64,000 nt of DNA from Haemophilus parainfluenzae T3T1. GTDB taxonomy: Bacteria; Pseudomonadota; Gammaproteobacteria; Enterobacterales; Pasteurellaceae. The notes under the pieces are model-generated. The model saw nothing but the letters and a program-made list of their open reading frames with translations. It had not been told where the DNA came from and ran no database searches. Every line of letters starts with the position of its first letter. The first letter of the stretch is position 1. This document shows positions 44,293 to 53,147 of this stretch, piece after piece. Made by a program: the position numbers and the translations under genes. The DNA lies in the NCBI RefSeq assembly GCF_000210895.1, contig NC_015964.1, positions 372,001 to 436,000 on the forward strand, read 5' to 3'.

Positions 44293-44642
44293 TGAATAGA
44301 TTTACAGGCGAGAAAATAACAAGCGAAACGGAACATATCAAGCAGTCAATCGCAGACATTTTATTGACGCCAATCGGATCACGCTTACAACGCCGAGATT
44401 ATGGCAGCCGTATTCCAGAACTGATTGACAGACCAATGAACCACGCTTTGTTGCTCCAACTTGCCGCAAGTGCGGTGATGGCATTGCACAAATGGGAACC
44501 CCGCGTGACGATTAGCCAATTTAAACCACAACTTACAGAAAACGGCATCACTTGCTCAATCGTGGGCAGAACAAGAAATCAAAACAATATCATCAATTAT
44601 GATGATGTATGGCTAGGCGGTAAGAATGAGCGAATTAGTTGA
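44292..44642 (+). CDS. W: Baseplate protein (P2 gpW-like, gp25 family)
   Basis: A 116-residue member of the gpW/gp25 baseplate wedge family, with the hallmark 'DILLTPIGSRLQRRDYGSRI' near residue 22 and 'VTISQFKPQL' later. It starts on the last base of the V stop and overlaps J by 17 bases. Confidence 0.93.
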   Translation: MNRFTGEKITSETEHIKQSIADILLTPIGSRLQRRDYGSRIPELIDRPMNHALLLQLAASAVMALHKWEPRVTISQFKPQLTENGITCSIVGRTRNQNNIINYDDVWLGGKNERIS

Positions 44643-45540
44643 TCTATCAAAACTGGACGCACCAAAAGTTTTAGAAGATTTAGATTTTGAAACCTTACTT
44701 GCGGAAAGAAAACAAGAATTCATCAAATTATTTGACGAATCAGAACGTGCATTCTGGCAGTCTCGCTTAAGCCTTGAAAGCGAACCCATTACAAAACTCT
44801 TACAAGAAGTTGTCTATTTGCAACTGCTTGAACGCACACGCATCAATCAAGCCGCACAGGCAACCATGCTTGCTTATGCAACAGGGAGCGATTTAGACGT
44901 TATCGCCGCCAACTACAACGTAAAACGCTTACTTATTCAAGCGGAAGATAACTCAACGACACCACCAAAGCCCGCAATCTACGAAAGCGATGCGGAACTT
45001 CGAATTCGAACACAACTAGCCTTTGAAGGAATGTCAGTCGCAGGGCCAAGAAACGCTTATGTGTTTCACGCCTTATCCGCTCACGCCGATGTGGCTGACG
45101 TGTCAGTTGTATCACCTGAACCCGCCAATGTTACCGTCACTATTTTAAGCCGAACTGGGCAAGGCGTAGCAAGTGAACAAGTGTTGAAAGCCGTCCGAGA
45201 AAAATTGAATGAAGAAACCATTCGACCAATCGGGGATCGTGTAACAGTGCAAAGTGCCACAATCCAAACATACGAAATCCGAGCAAAATTGCATTTATAT
45301 CGTGGGCCTGAATATGAAGCAATAAAAGCTGAAGCGATGAAAAAACTCACTGCATACACCGCAGAAAAACGCAGATTAGGTCGAGATATTAGCTTATCGG
45401 GAATTTATGCTGCACTACACCTTGAAGGCGTTCAACGAGTGGAATTACTCGCACCAACAGCCGATATTGTTTTGCCTAGCTCAAAATCAGGCTATTGCAC
45501 AAATATTAATATTGAGATTGTAGTAAGTGATGATTACTAG
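44626..45540 (+). CDS. J: Baseplate assembly protein J (P2 gpJ-like)
   Basis: A 304-residue baseplate_J family protein, recognisable by 'ATGSDLDVIAANYNVKRL', 'RIRTQLAFEGMSVAGPRNAY' and 'ADVADVSVVSPEPANVTVTI'. It builds the baseplate edge with W and I. Reading frames of W, J and I overlap, implying translational coupling. Confidence 0.94.
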   Translation: MSELVDLSKLDAPKVLEDLDFETLLAERKQEFIKLFDESERAFWQSRLSLESEPITKLLQEVVYLQLLERTRINQAAQATMLAYATGSDLDVIAANYNVKRLLIQAEDNSTTPPKPAIYESDAELRIRTQLAFEGMSVAGPRNAYVFHALSAHADVADVSVVSPEPANVTVTILSRTGQGVASEQVLKAVREKLNEETIRPIGDRVTVQSATIQTYEIRAKLHLYRGPEYEAIKAEAMKKLTAYTAEKRRLGRDISLSGIYAALHLEGVQRVELLAPTADIVLPSSKSGYCTNINIEIVVSDDY

Positions 45541-46066
45541 TCACCTATTGCCAACTGGTTCAACAAAACTGGAGAAACGAGCCGCAGAAATTTTAAAAAG
45601 TGCGGTTGAAAATCCAGTCATTATTGCTGACTTGATCAACCCTGACAAATGCCCATCGGAGCTTCTTTCCTATTTGGCGTGGGCATTTTCGGTGGACAAG
45701 TGGGATGAAGATTGGAGCGAAGAAGTTAAACGCATTGCCATTAAACAATCTTTTTTCGTGCATAAACACAAAGGCACCATTGCCGCCGTAAAACGAGTGA
45801 TCGAACCAATAGGCTATCTTGTCGAATTAAAAGAATGGTTCAATCAAAAACCGCAAGGCAAAGCCGGCACATTTAGTGTTACCGTAGAAGTACCGGAAAC
45901 AGGACTGAATGAGCAAACTTACAACGAATTAGTGCGATTAATTAATGATGTAAAACCTGTTTCACGCCATTTATCACAGCTCGCCATCGCCATTTCTCCA
46001 ACTGGCACAATGAATACATTCTTTGGGCAACAAACAGGCGAAATCATCAGCGTTTACCCTATTTAA
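45530..46066 (+). CDS. I: Tail protein I (P2 gpI-like)
   Basis: A 178-residue baseplate protein with 'NPDKCPSELLSYLAWAFSVD' and 'FFVHKHKGTIAAVKRVIEPI', diagnostic for the gpI family. ATG 45530 overlaps the end of J by 11 bases; a GTG one codon upstream is an alternative. It connects baseplate and fibre gpH, which follows nine bases later. Confidence 0.93.
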   Translation: MITSHLLPTGSTKLEKRAAEILKSAVENPVIIADLINPDKCPSELLSYLAWAFSVDKWDEDWSEEVKRIAIKQSFFVHKHKGTIAAVKRVIEPIGYLVELKEWFNQKPQGKAGTFSVTVEVPETGLNEQTYNELVRLINDVKPVSRHLSQLAIAISPTGTMNTFFGQQTGEIISVYPI

Positions 46067-46074
46067 GGATTTAT

Positions 46075-47997
46075 ATGACAGCACAATATTTCACAGTATT
46101 AACAGACTACGGCACACAAGCTTTTGCTAACGCCATCGCAACCAATCAACCAATTCAATTTTCAAGCTTTGCAGTGGGTGACGGTAACGGACAAGCCGTC
46201 ACCCCAACGGCAGACCGCACAGCATTGGTGAAAGAGACACACCGTGGGAATGTCAGTGCCGTATCACTCGATCCACGCAACAACAAGCAAATCATCATTG
46301 AATTGACCATTCCGGAAGATGTGGGCGGGTTTTATATCCGAGAAATGGGCGTTTTCGATAGCACAAACAAATTAGTGGCGTATGCAAATACGCCTGAAAG
46401 TTTTAAGCCAACGCTTGAAAGCGGAAGCGGCAAGGTGCAAGTGTTGCGGATGATTTTAAAAGTCAGCAATTCCCAAGCTGTCACATTGAGTATAGATAAT
46501 TCGGTGATTTTTGTTACCCGTCAGCAATTAAACCCGAAAAAAATCACATCGCAAACCGCAAATGGATTTGATGATAGCGGGCATACACACGAAATCGAAA
46601 CCGCCGACACAACAAAAGCAGGTATTGTGCAACTTACCGATGACACGGGGCTTGATAGTGACAAGTTGGGCTTGTCTGCAAGAGCCGGTAAAAAACTTGC
46701 ACAGCTCATCAGCAAGGTTCAACTCGCCCTTGGCAATTACATTCCAAACAACAAAAAATCAAATTCAGTCACAAGCAACAGTAATGAAGATGTGGCGACA
46801 TCGTCAGCCGTCAAAACGGCTTATGATAAAGGTGTGGAAGCAAAAACTGCTGCAGATAATGCAAACCAAAATGCTGACGGTCGTGTATCTAAATCAGGCG
46901 ATACGATGACAGGCGATATGTCATTTAAGCAAGGTGATTACAGTGGTATTAATTTATATAACAATGATGGATACTACTTGAGGCTCGAAGGCAATAATCA
47001 CGCTAACGGCTCTATGCTTACTGCGGTATATCGTAAGCCAAACGGTGAAAACGTGGCAGTGGTATCTTTTCCAAAAAGAGATGGTACGATCGCTTATGTT
47101 AATGACGTCGTCGCAAAAAGTGGCGACAGCATGAAGGGCACACTCACATTTACCGGCGCAACTGAAAACTATTATATTGGAAATTACTCATGGCGTATGC
47201 CGATTAAGTTTTCGGGTGATACGTTTATTGGTAACGAAGTCACCGGAATTGGATTTAACAACAATGGCTCATTAAATCTCGGCGGTCGAAAAAATAGCTC
47301 TGAATTTATCGCAACGATTGACAGTGAGGGGATTTATACCGGTGGTGTTGTGCGTGCTACCGGACATACCGCGAAAGCATATGGACAGGGCGGATTTGCC
47401 AATCAATGGACCGACAAAAATGCACCGTATGCAGTACATAACCCAAATGCCAACGGGAAAAATATCTATTATCCCTTTATCAAGGGGTTTAACACCAATG
47501 GCAATCAATATGGCACGGCATTTAGTTTTGGGTATATGACCCCCGGGACAATTGATCAATTTGGCAGCGGCGCCATCCATTTACTTACGGATAGCGGCAA
47601 CGGCAAAATATGGTGGTTTGGACACGATGGGGTATTACGGGGAGATGATTTTGTCACGACTGACGGTAAACGCCTCTCAGACTTACCGAGAGAACGCCTT
47701 ATTTGGCAAGGGTCAACGGATAACCCAATCACAGTTAATGCGCAAGTTAGCAAAGGCGCGTTATTTATATTGATGGATACTCCCAATGGACCAAACGCGA
47801 ATCGCCCAATTTGGTTCAGCGCGCCCATCGAACAATGCCACGACACACGCATCGGCGAATACGATACAGGCGGAACCGCTGGTGACTATAACTATGTCAC
47901 TCTCGCGTTGTTGCATCGTAATGGTAACAATATCACTATCACCCCACAAAGTGACGGGCGCAAACCAAGAATTAAAAAAGTCGTCGTATTTGGTTAA
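46075..47997 (+). CDS. H: Tail fibre protein (P2 gpH-like)
   Basis: A 640-residue fibre. The N-terminal 160 residues match the baseplate-attaching tail-collar domain ('YFTVLTDYGTQAFANAIATN', 'PEDVGGFYIREMGVFD'). A Gly/Asn/Ser-rich shaft with two collagen-like or beta repeats ('SKSGDTMTGDMSF', 'AKSGDSMKGTLTF') follows, and a C-terminal receptor-binding region from about 430. The C-terminus should decide host range. The fibre assembly protein gene follows 18 bases later. Confidence 0.92.
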   Translation: MTAQYFTVLTDYGTQAFANAIATNQPIQFSSFAVGDGNGQAVTPTADRTALVKETHRGNVSAVSLDPRNNKQIIIELTIPEDVGGFYIREMGVFDSTNKLVAYANTPESFKPTLESGSGKVQVLRMILKVSNSQAVTLSIDNSVIFVTRQQLNPKKITSQTANGFDDSGHTHEIETADTTKAGIVQLTDDTGLDSDKLGLSARAGKKLAQLISKVQLALGNYIPNNKKSNSVTSNSNEDVATSSAVKTAYDKGVEAKTAADNANQNADGRVSKSGDTMTGDMSFKQGDYSGINLYNNDGYYLRLEGNNHANGSMLTAVYRKPNGENVAVVSFPKRDGTIAYVNDVVAKSGDSMKGTLTFTGATENYYIGNYSWRMPIKFSGDTFIGNEVTGIGFNNNGSLNLGGRKNSSEFIATIDSEGIYTGGVVRATGHTAKAYGQGGFANQWTDKNAPYAVHNPNANGKNIYYPFIKGFNTNGNQYGTAFSFGYMTPGTIDQFGSGAIHLLTDSGNGKIWWFGHDGVLRGDDFVTTDGKRLSDLPRERLIWQGSTDNPITVNAQVSKGALFILMDTPNGPNANRPIWFSAPIEQCHDTRIGEYDTGGTAGDYNYVTLALLHRNGNNITITPQSDGRKPRIKKVVVFG

Positions 47998-48015
47998 CTT
48001 AACTAAGGATAAAAA

Positions 48016-48600
48016 ATGAAAGTGTATTTTTCAAAAAAAGATATTGGCCAATATGTTATCTATCCTGCCCCCGAAGATGAATCATTGTATTTTGTGTTGG
48101 ACGTTGAATCTGACGATGAGTTAGCGCAAAAAACACCGGTATTACATCAAGACAAATTAGTGTTAGTGGACAAACAACCTACTAAAGATCACGAGTGGAA
48201 CGGTAAAAGTTGGGTTATCCCTAAAGAAAAGCAAACAGCGCTTTTAATTAAGCGAAAAAATAATTTAATGCAAATTATTGCCAATAAAACCGATAATTTT
48301 AAATCTCAATATCTTGCAGGCTATTCGCAAGCCGAAATCGACAGTTTTTACCGACAAGAACGTGAGGCGCGAAACGAATTGCCGTTGATGTTACTTACTG
48401 AAATTTTTGAAGGGCGCGATGACTTAAAATCAGTAGATGAGCTGAAAAAGAAAGTAATTGAAAAAGCGGATTTGTTTGCAATCATAATGGGAAAATTGTT
48501 TGCCATTAAGCAAGGGTTTGAAGCCCACATTGAAAAGGCTCAAACAATGGAAGATCTAGATAAAATTGAAGAGGATATTAACAAATGGCAAAAAATTTAA
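48016..48600 (+). CDS. Tail fibre assembly protein
   Basis: A 194-residue chaperone-like protein placed directly after the fibre gene, as gpG/Tfa proteins are. The N-terminal half ('KVYFSKKDIGQYVIYPAPED', 'DHEWNGKSWVIPKEKQ') has the 'W....W' pattern of Tfa proteins; the C-terminal half is predicted coiled coil. It should help trimerise the gpH tip and may stay bound to it. Confidence 0.8.
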   Translation: MKVYFSKKDIGQYVIYPAPEDESLYFVLDVESDDELAQKTPVLHQDKLVLVDKQPTKDHEWNGKSWVIPKEKQTALLIKRKNNLMQIIANKTDNFKSQYLAGYSQAEIDSFYRQEREARNELPLMLLTEIFEGRDDLKSVDELKKKVIEKADLFAIIMGKLFAIKQGFEAHIEKAQTMEDLDKIEEDINKWQKI

Positions 48601-48857
48601 AAACATGGGGCTATCACGTTTTAATCGCTGCAGATCAGTTTTTTAATGCTCTTACTGGCGGTGCGGCAGATGAAACATTATCAAGTCGCACCTATCGCGG
48701 AGCGATATTAGCCGAGCAACCGAAAAAACGGTGGCGTGTACTCTACCGTTTCATCAATGGATTATTTAGAGATAAAAACCATTGCAAGACCGCATATGAA
48801 AGCGAAATAAACGGCAAGCAACAAGACGAGCGTTTTCCATCACGAATAAACAAATAA
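48585..48857 (+). CDS. Conserved small phage protein of unknown function
   Basis: A 90-residue protein overlapping the fibre assembly gene by 16 bases. The stretch 'ALTGGAADETLSSRTYRGAI' and the later 'FRDKNHCKTAYESEINGKQQ' belong to a widespread short phage family I recognise but cannot assign a function to. It closes the V-to-fibre transcript; a terminator comes directly at its end. Confidence 0.7.
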   Translation: MAKNLKTWGYHVLIAADQFFNALTGGAADETLSSRTYRGAILAEQPKKRWRVLYRFINGLFRDKNHCKTAYESEINGKQQDERFPSRINK

Positions 48858-48894
48858 AAGGGCGAAAGCCCTTTTTGTTACCCCGTTTTTCACA
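48857..48894 (+). promoter_or_regulatory. Terminator plus candidate activator site before FI (second copy of module)
   Basis: The hairpin AAAGGGC/GCCCTTT (48857-48874) is followed by TGTTACCCCGTTTTTCACA (48876-48894), a TGT-N13-ACA site centred 90 bases before FI. The roughly 45-bp block differs from that at 43585-43630 by one T and two substitutions. Confidence 0.6.
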
Positions 48895-48974
48895 CTTCCA
48901 ACCGCTCGCACTGCTCCATTCTCTCGATCACAATAAAGACATTATTTAACCAATAGAAACCATAGGGCTAAAAT

Positions 48975-50159
48975 ATGTCTGATGAATATCTCCATGGGGT
49001 CAAGGTAACGGAAATTGCCGAAGCCTTGCGAACACTCACCACATCATCCACTGCCGTGATCGGTTTAGTGGCAACGGCAGCAGATGCAGATGCAACTGTT
49101 TTCCCACTCAATAAACCCACTCTTTTAACAGGTATCACCGCCGAAGTCCAAGCGAAAGCCGGCAAACAAGGCACATTATCCCGTGCATTAGATGGCATTG
49201 CTGACATCGTGAATTGTAAAGTGGTCGTCATTCGAGTGGAAGAAAACGACGATGAAAGCACCATGAAAGCAAACGTCATCGGTACAGTGGACAGCGAAGG
49301 AAATTACACTGGCTTGAAAGCGTTCTTGGTATCTGCTGCCGTTTGTGGCGTGAAACCGCGTATTTTCTGCGTGCCGAAGTATGACAGCCAAGATGTTACC
49401 ACCGAGCTTTTAAGCGTGGCGAAAAAACTGAATGGCTTTGTGTATGCATCGTGCGGATCAGCAAAAACCAAAGAAGAAGCGGTCACTTATCGCCGTAATT
49501 TCTCACAGCGTGAATTAATGCTGATTTTCGGTGACTTCTTGTCATTCAACCCGAACACCAAAGCAACCGAAGTGGATTATGCAGTTGTCCGCGCGGCGGC
49601 AATGCGAGCGTATCAAGATAAAGAATACGGCTGGCACACTTGCATTTCAAACAAAGGTTTGACTGGCGTGACTGGCGTAACTAAACCGCTTTCATTCGAC
49701 ATCAACGACAGTGCGACCGATGTCAACTATCTGAACGAACAAGGCATCACTTGTTGTGTGAATCACAATGGCTTCAAACTATGGGGCTTGCGCACCTGTT
49801 CAGCCGACAAGTTATTCATCTACGAAAACTACACTCGCACCGCACAAGTGTTGAAAGACACTATCGCACAATCATTTGATTGGGCAGTAGATAAAAACAT
49901 CAGTGTGATGTTGGTGAAAGAAATCGTGGAAGCGATCAATGCGAAATGGCGTGAATATGTGGCGAAAGGTTACTTAGTCGGCGGTAAAGCATTTATCAAT
50001 TCATCACTGAACACTGCCGCCACATTAAAAGATGCAAAATTGCTTGTGTCTTATGATTACTGCCCTGTTCCGCCATTAGAACAATTAGGCTTTAACCAAT
50101 ACATCAGCGATGAATACCTTGTGGAATTCGCCGCAGAGATTGCCAAAGTAGGAGCATAA
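48975..50159 (+). CDS. FI: Tail sheath protein (P2 gpFI-like)
   Basis: A 394-residue contractile sheath subunit. It starts 'MSDEYLHGVKVTEIAEALRT' and contains 'SSTAVIGLVATAADADATVF' and the C-terminal 'PPLEQLGFNQYISDEYLVEF', all typical of gpFI. It heads the third late transcript FI-FII-E-E'-U-D. Confidence 0.95.
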   Translation: MSDEYLHGVKVTEIAEALRTLTTSSTAVIGLVATAADADATVFPLNKPTLLTGITAEVQAKAGKQGTLSRALDGIADIVNCKVVVIRVEENDDESTMKANVIGTVDSEGNYTGLKAFLVSAAVCGVKPRIFCVPKYDSQDVTTELLSVAKKLNGFVYASCGSAKTKEEAVTYRRNFSQRELMLIFGDFLSFNPNTKATEVDYAVVRAAAMRAYQDKEYGWHTCISNKGLTGVTGVTKPLSFDINDSATDVNYLNEQGITCCVNHNGFKLWGLRTCSADKLFIYENYTRTAQVLKDTIAQSFDWAVDKNISVMLVKEIVEAINAKWREYVAKGYLVGGKAFINSSLNTAATLKDAKLLVSYDYCPVPPLEQLGFNQYISDEYLVEFAAEIAKVGA

Positions 50160-50162
50160 CAA

Positions 50163-50669
50163 ATGGCTTTACCACGTAAATTAAAACTCATGAACTTCTT
50201 GGCAGACGGTAATTCTTACCGTGGCCAAGTCACCGAAATCACACAACCTAAATTAGCAATGAAACTGGAAGAATACCGTGCAGGCGGCATGATTGGTCCA
50301 GTGAAAGTGAATTTAGGCGTGGAAGGCTTGGAAGCGCAATTCAAAATGGGCGGGTATATGACCGAACTCATCAAAGAATTTGGCGGCAAAATTGACGGTT
50401 CAGCATTACGTTTTGCGGGTGCATATCAACAAGACGACACAGAAGAAGTCACCGCTATTGAATTGATTATGCGTGGTCGTTTCAGCGAAATTGACAACGG
50501 CACAAGCAAATCAGGCGATGACACCGAACAAAGCTATACCGTGCCATTAACCTATTACAAAATCATCGAAAACGGCAAAGATTTGGTCGAGATTGATTTA
50601 CTCAACTCAATCTTTATTGTCGGCGGCACTGACCGCTTGGCAGAACACCGTTCAGCGATTGGCATCTAA
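50163..50669 (+). CDS. FII: Major tail tube protein (P2 gpFII-like)
   Basis: A 168-residue tube protein with 'MALPRKLKLMNFLADGNSYR' and 'ITQPKLAMKLEEYRAGGMIG', characteristic of gpFII. It starts three bases after FI. It forms the inner tube that is driven through the host envelope on sheath contraction. Confidence 0.95.
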   Translation: MALPRKLKLMNFLADGNSYRGQVTEITQPKLAMKLEEYRAGGMIGPVKVNLGVEGLEAQFKMGGYMTELIKEFGGKIDGSALRFAGAYQQDDTEEVTAIELIMRGRFSEIDNGTSKSGDDTEQSYTVPLTYYKIIENGKDLVEIDLLNSIFIVGGTDRLAEHRSAIGI

Positions 50670-50678
50670 TCACCACCT

Positions 50679-50732
50679 AGCCCCGCAAGGGGCTTTTATT
50701 AAATCACCCACCCACGCTTAAGCGTGGCATTT
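50679..50732 (+). terminator. Two tandem hairpins between FII and E
   Basis: AGCCCC/GGGGCT (50679-50694) with a T-rich tail is followed by a perfect 16-base palindrome CCACGCTTAAGCGTGG (50712-50727) and TTTTT. They probably attenuate transcription after the highly expressed sheath and tube genes. Confidence 0.7.
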
Positions 50733-50747
50733 TTAAAGGTATAAAAA

Positions 50748-51041
50748 ATGAAAAACGAAAACAGCAAAGTGATCACATTAACCAATCCACTTGTGCGTGG
50801 CGAAACTAAAATCACCGAAATCACCGTCAACAAACCAACCGTGCCGGCATTAAAAGGCTTGAAAATGTTTGACGTGTTGCAAATGGACGTGGACGCATTG
50901 CAAGTGTTGCTCACTCGCGTGACAAATCCTGTATTGCACAAATCCGACTTTTCCACAATGGAAGTGGCAGACTTCACCGAGCTTGCGGCGGTGGCTGTCG
51001 GTTTTTTAGGGAAGAATTCGGAAGCGGAAGCGACCGAATAA
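50748..51041 (+). CDS. E: Tail assembly protein E (P2 gpE-like)
   Basis: A 97-residue tail assembly chaperone ('LTNPLVRGETKITEITVNKP', 'LQMDVDALQVLLTRVTNPVL'). As in P2, a slippery heptamer TTTTTTA (51002-51008) is placed exactly in frame near its end, so a fraction of ribosomes should slip to make an E-E' fusion. This protein pair is analogous to lambda G/GT and chaperones the tape measure. Confidence 0.9.
   Translation: MKNENSKVITLTNPLVRGETKITEITVNKPTVPALKGLKMFDVLQMDVDALQVLLTRVTNPVLHKSDFSTMEVADFTELAAVAVGFLGKNSEAEATE
51002..51008 (+). promoter_or_regulatory. Programmed -1 ribosomal frameshift site (E to E')
   Basis: The heptamer T TTT TTA is in the correct phase relative to E (codons GGT TTT TTA). 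After a -1 slip the frame is open and runs into E' at 51041-51187 without a stop. P2 uses the same device at the same place. Confidence 0.85.
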
Positions 51042-51187
51042 TGATTGCCGCCACGGTAGAAGATGCCATGGCGGACATTGCATTAATTTTCCATTGGCAA
51101 CCACAAGCCTTTGAGCAAATGACATTTGCCGAATTAATGACATGGCGAGAAAAAGCAAGGGAACGAAATGAAACAGAAAATGATTGA
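51041..51187 (+). CDS. Tail assembly protein E' (P2 GpE family)
   Basis: A 48-residue coding region matching the short GpE' family ('ALIFHWQPQAFEQMTFAELM' and 'WREKARERN'). It lies in the -1 frame of E and is probably made mainly as the C-terminal part of an E-E' fusion, though its own ATG overlaps the E stop (ATAATG). In P2 the fusion is essential for tail formation. Confidence 0.85.
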   Translation: MIAATVEDAMADIALIFHWQPQAFEQMTFAELMTWREKARERNETEND

Positions 51188-51293
51188 TTATGTATTAAAT
51201 ATGCCACGGCATATTGTATGGCGTGGAATCTTTATTCTTTCCATTGCCTTTTGGTTGCTTGTGATTTTCGGCATTGCCTTTCTCTTTCGCTAA
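51168..51293 (+). CDS. Small membrane protein (41 aa)
   Basis: A 41-residue frame overlapping the end of E' with one strong membrane segment ('GIFILSIAFWLLVIFGIAFLF') after a basic N-terminus. It lies where P2 has the tape-measure gene. Function unknown; it may affect the membrane at infection or lysis, or be unexpressed. The ATG has only a modest ribosome site. Confidence 0.45.
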   Translation: MKQKMIDYVLNMPRHIVWRGIFILSIAFWLLVIFGIAFLFR

Positions 51294-51302
51294 CTCACCA
51301 AG

Positions 51303-51339
51303 TGCGGTCAGAAATCACGGGATTTTTTGACCGCATTTT
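51303..51339 (+). terminator. Hairpin with USS arm between the 41-aa and 53-aa genes
   Basis: TGCGGTCA (51303-51310) and TGACCGCA (51328-51335), with extra AAATC/GATTT pairing inside, followed by TTTTC. The left arm belongs to a perfect USS (51300-51308). Confidence 0.65.
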
Positions 51340-51355
51340 CTTTAGGAAGTAAACC

Positions 51356-51517
51356 ATGAAATCAATTCTAATATTCTTTTTCTATTTTTTATCAATTATT
51401 GCTGTCACAGGGTACGCCACGTTTTTGATGTATCACAACATTGACGGGTGGGGATGGGTTATTTTTATTGATGTTTTATTGATGTTAATGACAGTCAAAG
51501 TTGAGGACGATAAATAA
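51356..51517 (+). CDS. Small two-helix membrane protein (53 aa)
   Basis: A 53-residue frame with two hydrophobic segments (about residues 3-24 and 34-47), starting after AGGAAG and ending on the first base of the gpU ATG. The tight coupling to gpU and good ribosome site favour a real gene. Function unknown; possibilities are an immunity, superinfection or tail-associated membrane protein. Confidence 0.55.
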   Translation: MKSILIFFFYFLSIIAVTGYATFLMYHNIDGWGWVIFIDVLLMLMTVKVEDDK

Positions 51518-51954
51518 TGTTTCAAAACTTTGCTTTAGCCGCACTTGGTATGTTCGTTTTTACACGGCAAACCGTGCCTTTCCAAAGCTTAGACCGCACA
51601 TCAACGTGGCGACATCCAACCAATGCGATTGTGGGGGCGATGCCGAAATCACAATTCACCGGTAAGGAAAGCGAAACCGTGACAATCGGCGGGCGACTTA
51701 TTCCAGAAATAACGGGCGGCAGATTTTCCATTAAAGCGTTGGAATTAATGGCAGACAGTGGCGGTGCCTTTCCACTGATTGACGGTGCAACCTTTGAAAT
51801 CATCGGCTTTTTTGTGATCGAAAACATCCAAGAAACCCGCACCGAATTCTTTGGCGATGGCGCACCCCGTGCCATTGACTTCACCATGAACCTTAAACGC
51901 ACTGACGATCCGATGTTGATTGCCATTGCAGACAGTTTAATGAGTAATCTTTAA
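51517..51954 (+). CDS. U: Tail protein U (P2 gpU-like)
   Basis: A 145-residue protein of the gpU family with 'AALGMFVFTRQTVPFQSLDR', 'WRHPTNAIVGAMPKSQFTG' and 'DGAPRAIDFTMNLKRTDDP'. It takes part in tail tip assembly with gpD. Its ATG overlaps the preceding stop and its stop overlaps the gpD start, each by one base. Confidence 0.93.
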   Translation: MFQNFALAALGMFVFTRQTVPFQSLDRTSTWRHPTNAIVGAMPKSQFTGKESETVTIGGRLIPEITGGRFSIKALELMADSGGAFPLIDGATFEIIGFFVIENIQETRTEFFGDGAPRAIDFTMNLKRTDDPMLIAIADSLMSNL

Positions 51955-53147
51955 TGTTAGGCTTAGATTTTAACGATAATCACCGCACCCCAGCTTTTAA
52001 AGTGGTGATCACCACGAAAGACAAAAAACAGCAAGACATCACGCAAGTGGTATCAAGCCGTCTGATCAATTTGTCCTTAACCGATAATCGCGGATTGGAA
52101 GCGGACACGCTAGACTTAGAATTATCCGACCATGACGGCAAACTGGCTTTGCCGCCACGCAATGCCATAATCAGCCTTGCACTGGGTTGGAAAGGAAAAC
52201 CGCTTATTGAGAAAGGCAAATATTCCGTGGATGAAGTGCAGTTTTCTGGCGGAGCAAATTCAGCCGACAGGCTAACCATTCGCGCAAGAGCAGCCGATTT
52301 AAAAGGCACATTAACAGAACAAAAAGAACGGTCATTCCATAAAATCCATTTAGATGATTTAGTCGAACAAATCGCCAATGAACACGGGTTAGATTGTTTT
52401 GTGGCAGTTGGGCTGCATAATCCATTAATCGACCACATAGACCAAACTAATGAAAGCGACATCAATCTATTGACACGCCTTGCCGAGCAATATGATGCGA
52501 TGGTGACAGTCAAGAATGAAGTTTTGTTATTTATGGATTTAGGCGCAGGGAAAAGCGCAAGCGGAAAGCCTTTGCCATCCTATAAAATCACAAAAAAACA
52601 AGGCGACAACTACAATTTTTCCATTGCTGAAAGTGAAAACTACAAAGCCGTGCGGGCGTATTGGCACGATACGGACAGTGGAAAGCGTGGCGAAGTAACA
52701 GTTGATGAAAACACCAAGATTGTGAAAAAACAGCGAATGACGAAAGGCAGAACGCTGAAAAACGGCACAGTGAAAGGAAACCGATTAAGCAAACGCAAAT
52801 ACAACGAAATTGAGCAACAAGAACCCATTACAAGTGACAGTTCTCAAATAAAATCACTGCGACACACCTATCCAAGCGAAAAAACCGCTATCACCGCCGC
52901 CAAGTCCGCTTTTGATAAGTTAAAACGTGGCGTGGCAACATTTAGCCTTAATCTAGCATTTGGGGATCCAATGTTAATGCCAGAAAGCATTGTCGAGCTG
53001 TCAGGATTTAAAGCAGAAATTGACGCAGCAAGTTGGATAATCACTAGAGTCACGCACAATCTTTCAGATAGCGGATTTACCAGTCAAATTGAATGCGAAT
53101 TGAAAGTGGAAGATGAAGAAGTGGACGTGAAGAAGGTGAAAAAATAA
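51954..53147 (+). CDS. D: Tail hub / late control protein D (P2 gpD-like)
   Basis: A 397-residue hub protein homologous to T4 gp27/VgrG N-termini. Typical stretches are 'LTDNRGLEADTLDLELSDHD', 'LEQIANEHGLDCFVAVGLHN'-type central part and 'AASWIITRVTHNLSDSGFTS'. It joins tube, spike gpV and baseplate. It is the last late gene; a bidirectional terminator follows. Confidence 0.94.
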   Translation: MLGLDFNDNHRTPAFKVVITTKDKKQQDITQVVSSRLINLSLTDNRGLEADTLDLELSDHDGKLALPPRNAIISLALGWKGKPLIEKGKYSVDEVQFSGGANSADRLTIRARAADLKGTLTEQKERSFHKIHLDDLVEQIANEHGLDCFVAVGLHNPLIDHIDQTNESDINLLTRLAEQYDAMVTVKNEVLLFMDLGAGKSASGKPLPSYKITKKQGDNYNFSIAESENYKAVRAYWHDTDSGKRGEVTVDENTKIVKKQRMTKGRTLKNGTVKGNRLSKRKYNEIEQQEPITSDSSQIKSLRHTYPSEKTAITAAKSAFDKLKRGVATFSLNLAFGDPMLMPESIVELSGFKAEIDAASWIITRVTHNLSDSGFTSQIECELKVEDEEVDVKKVKK

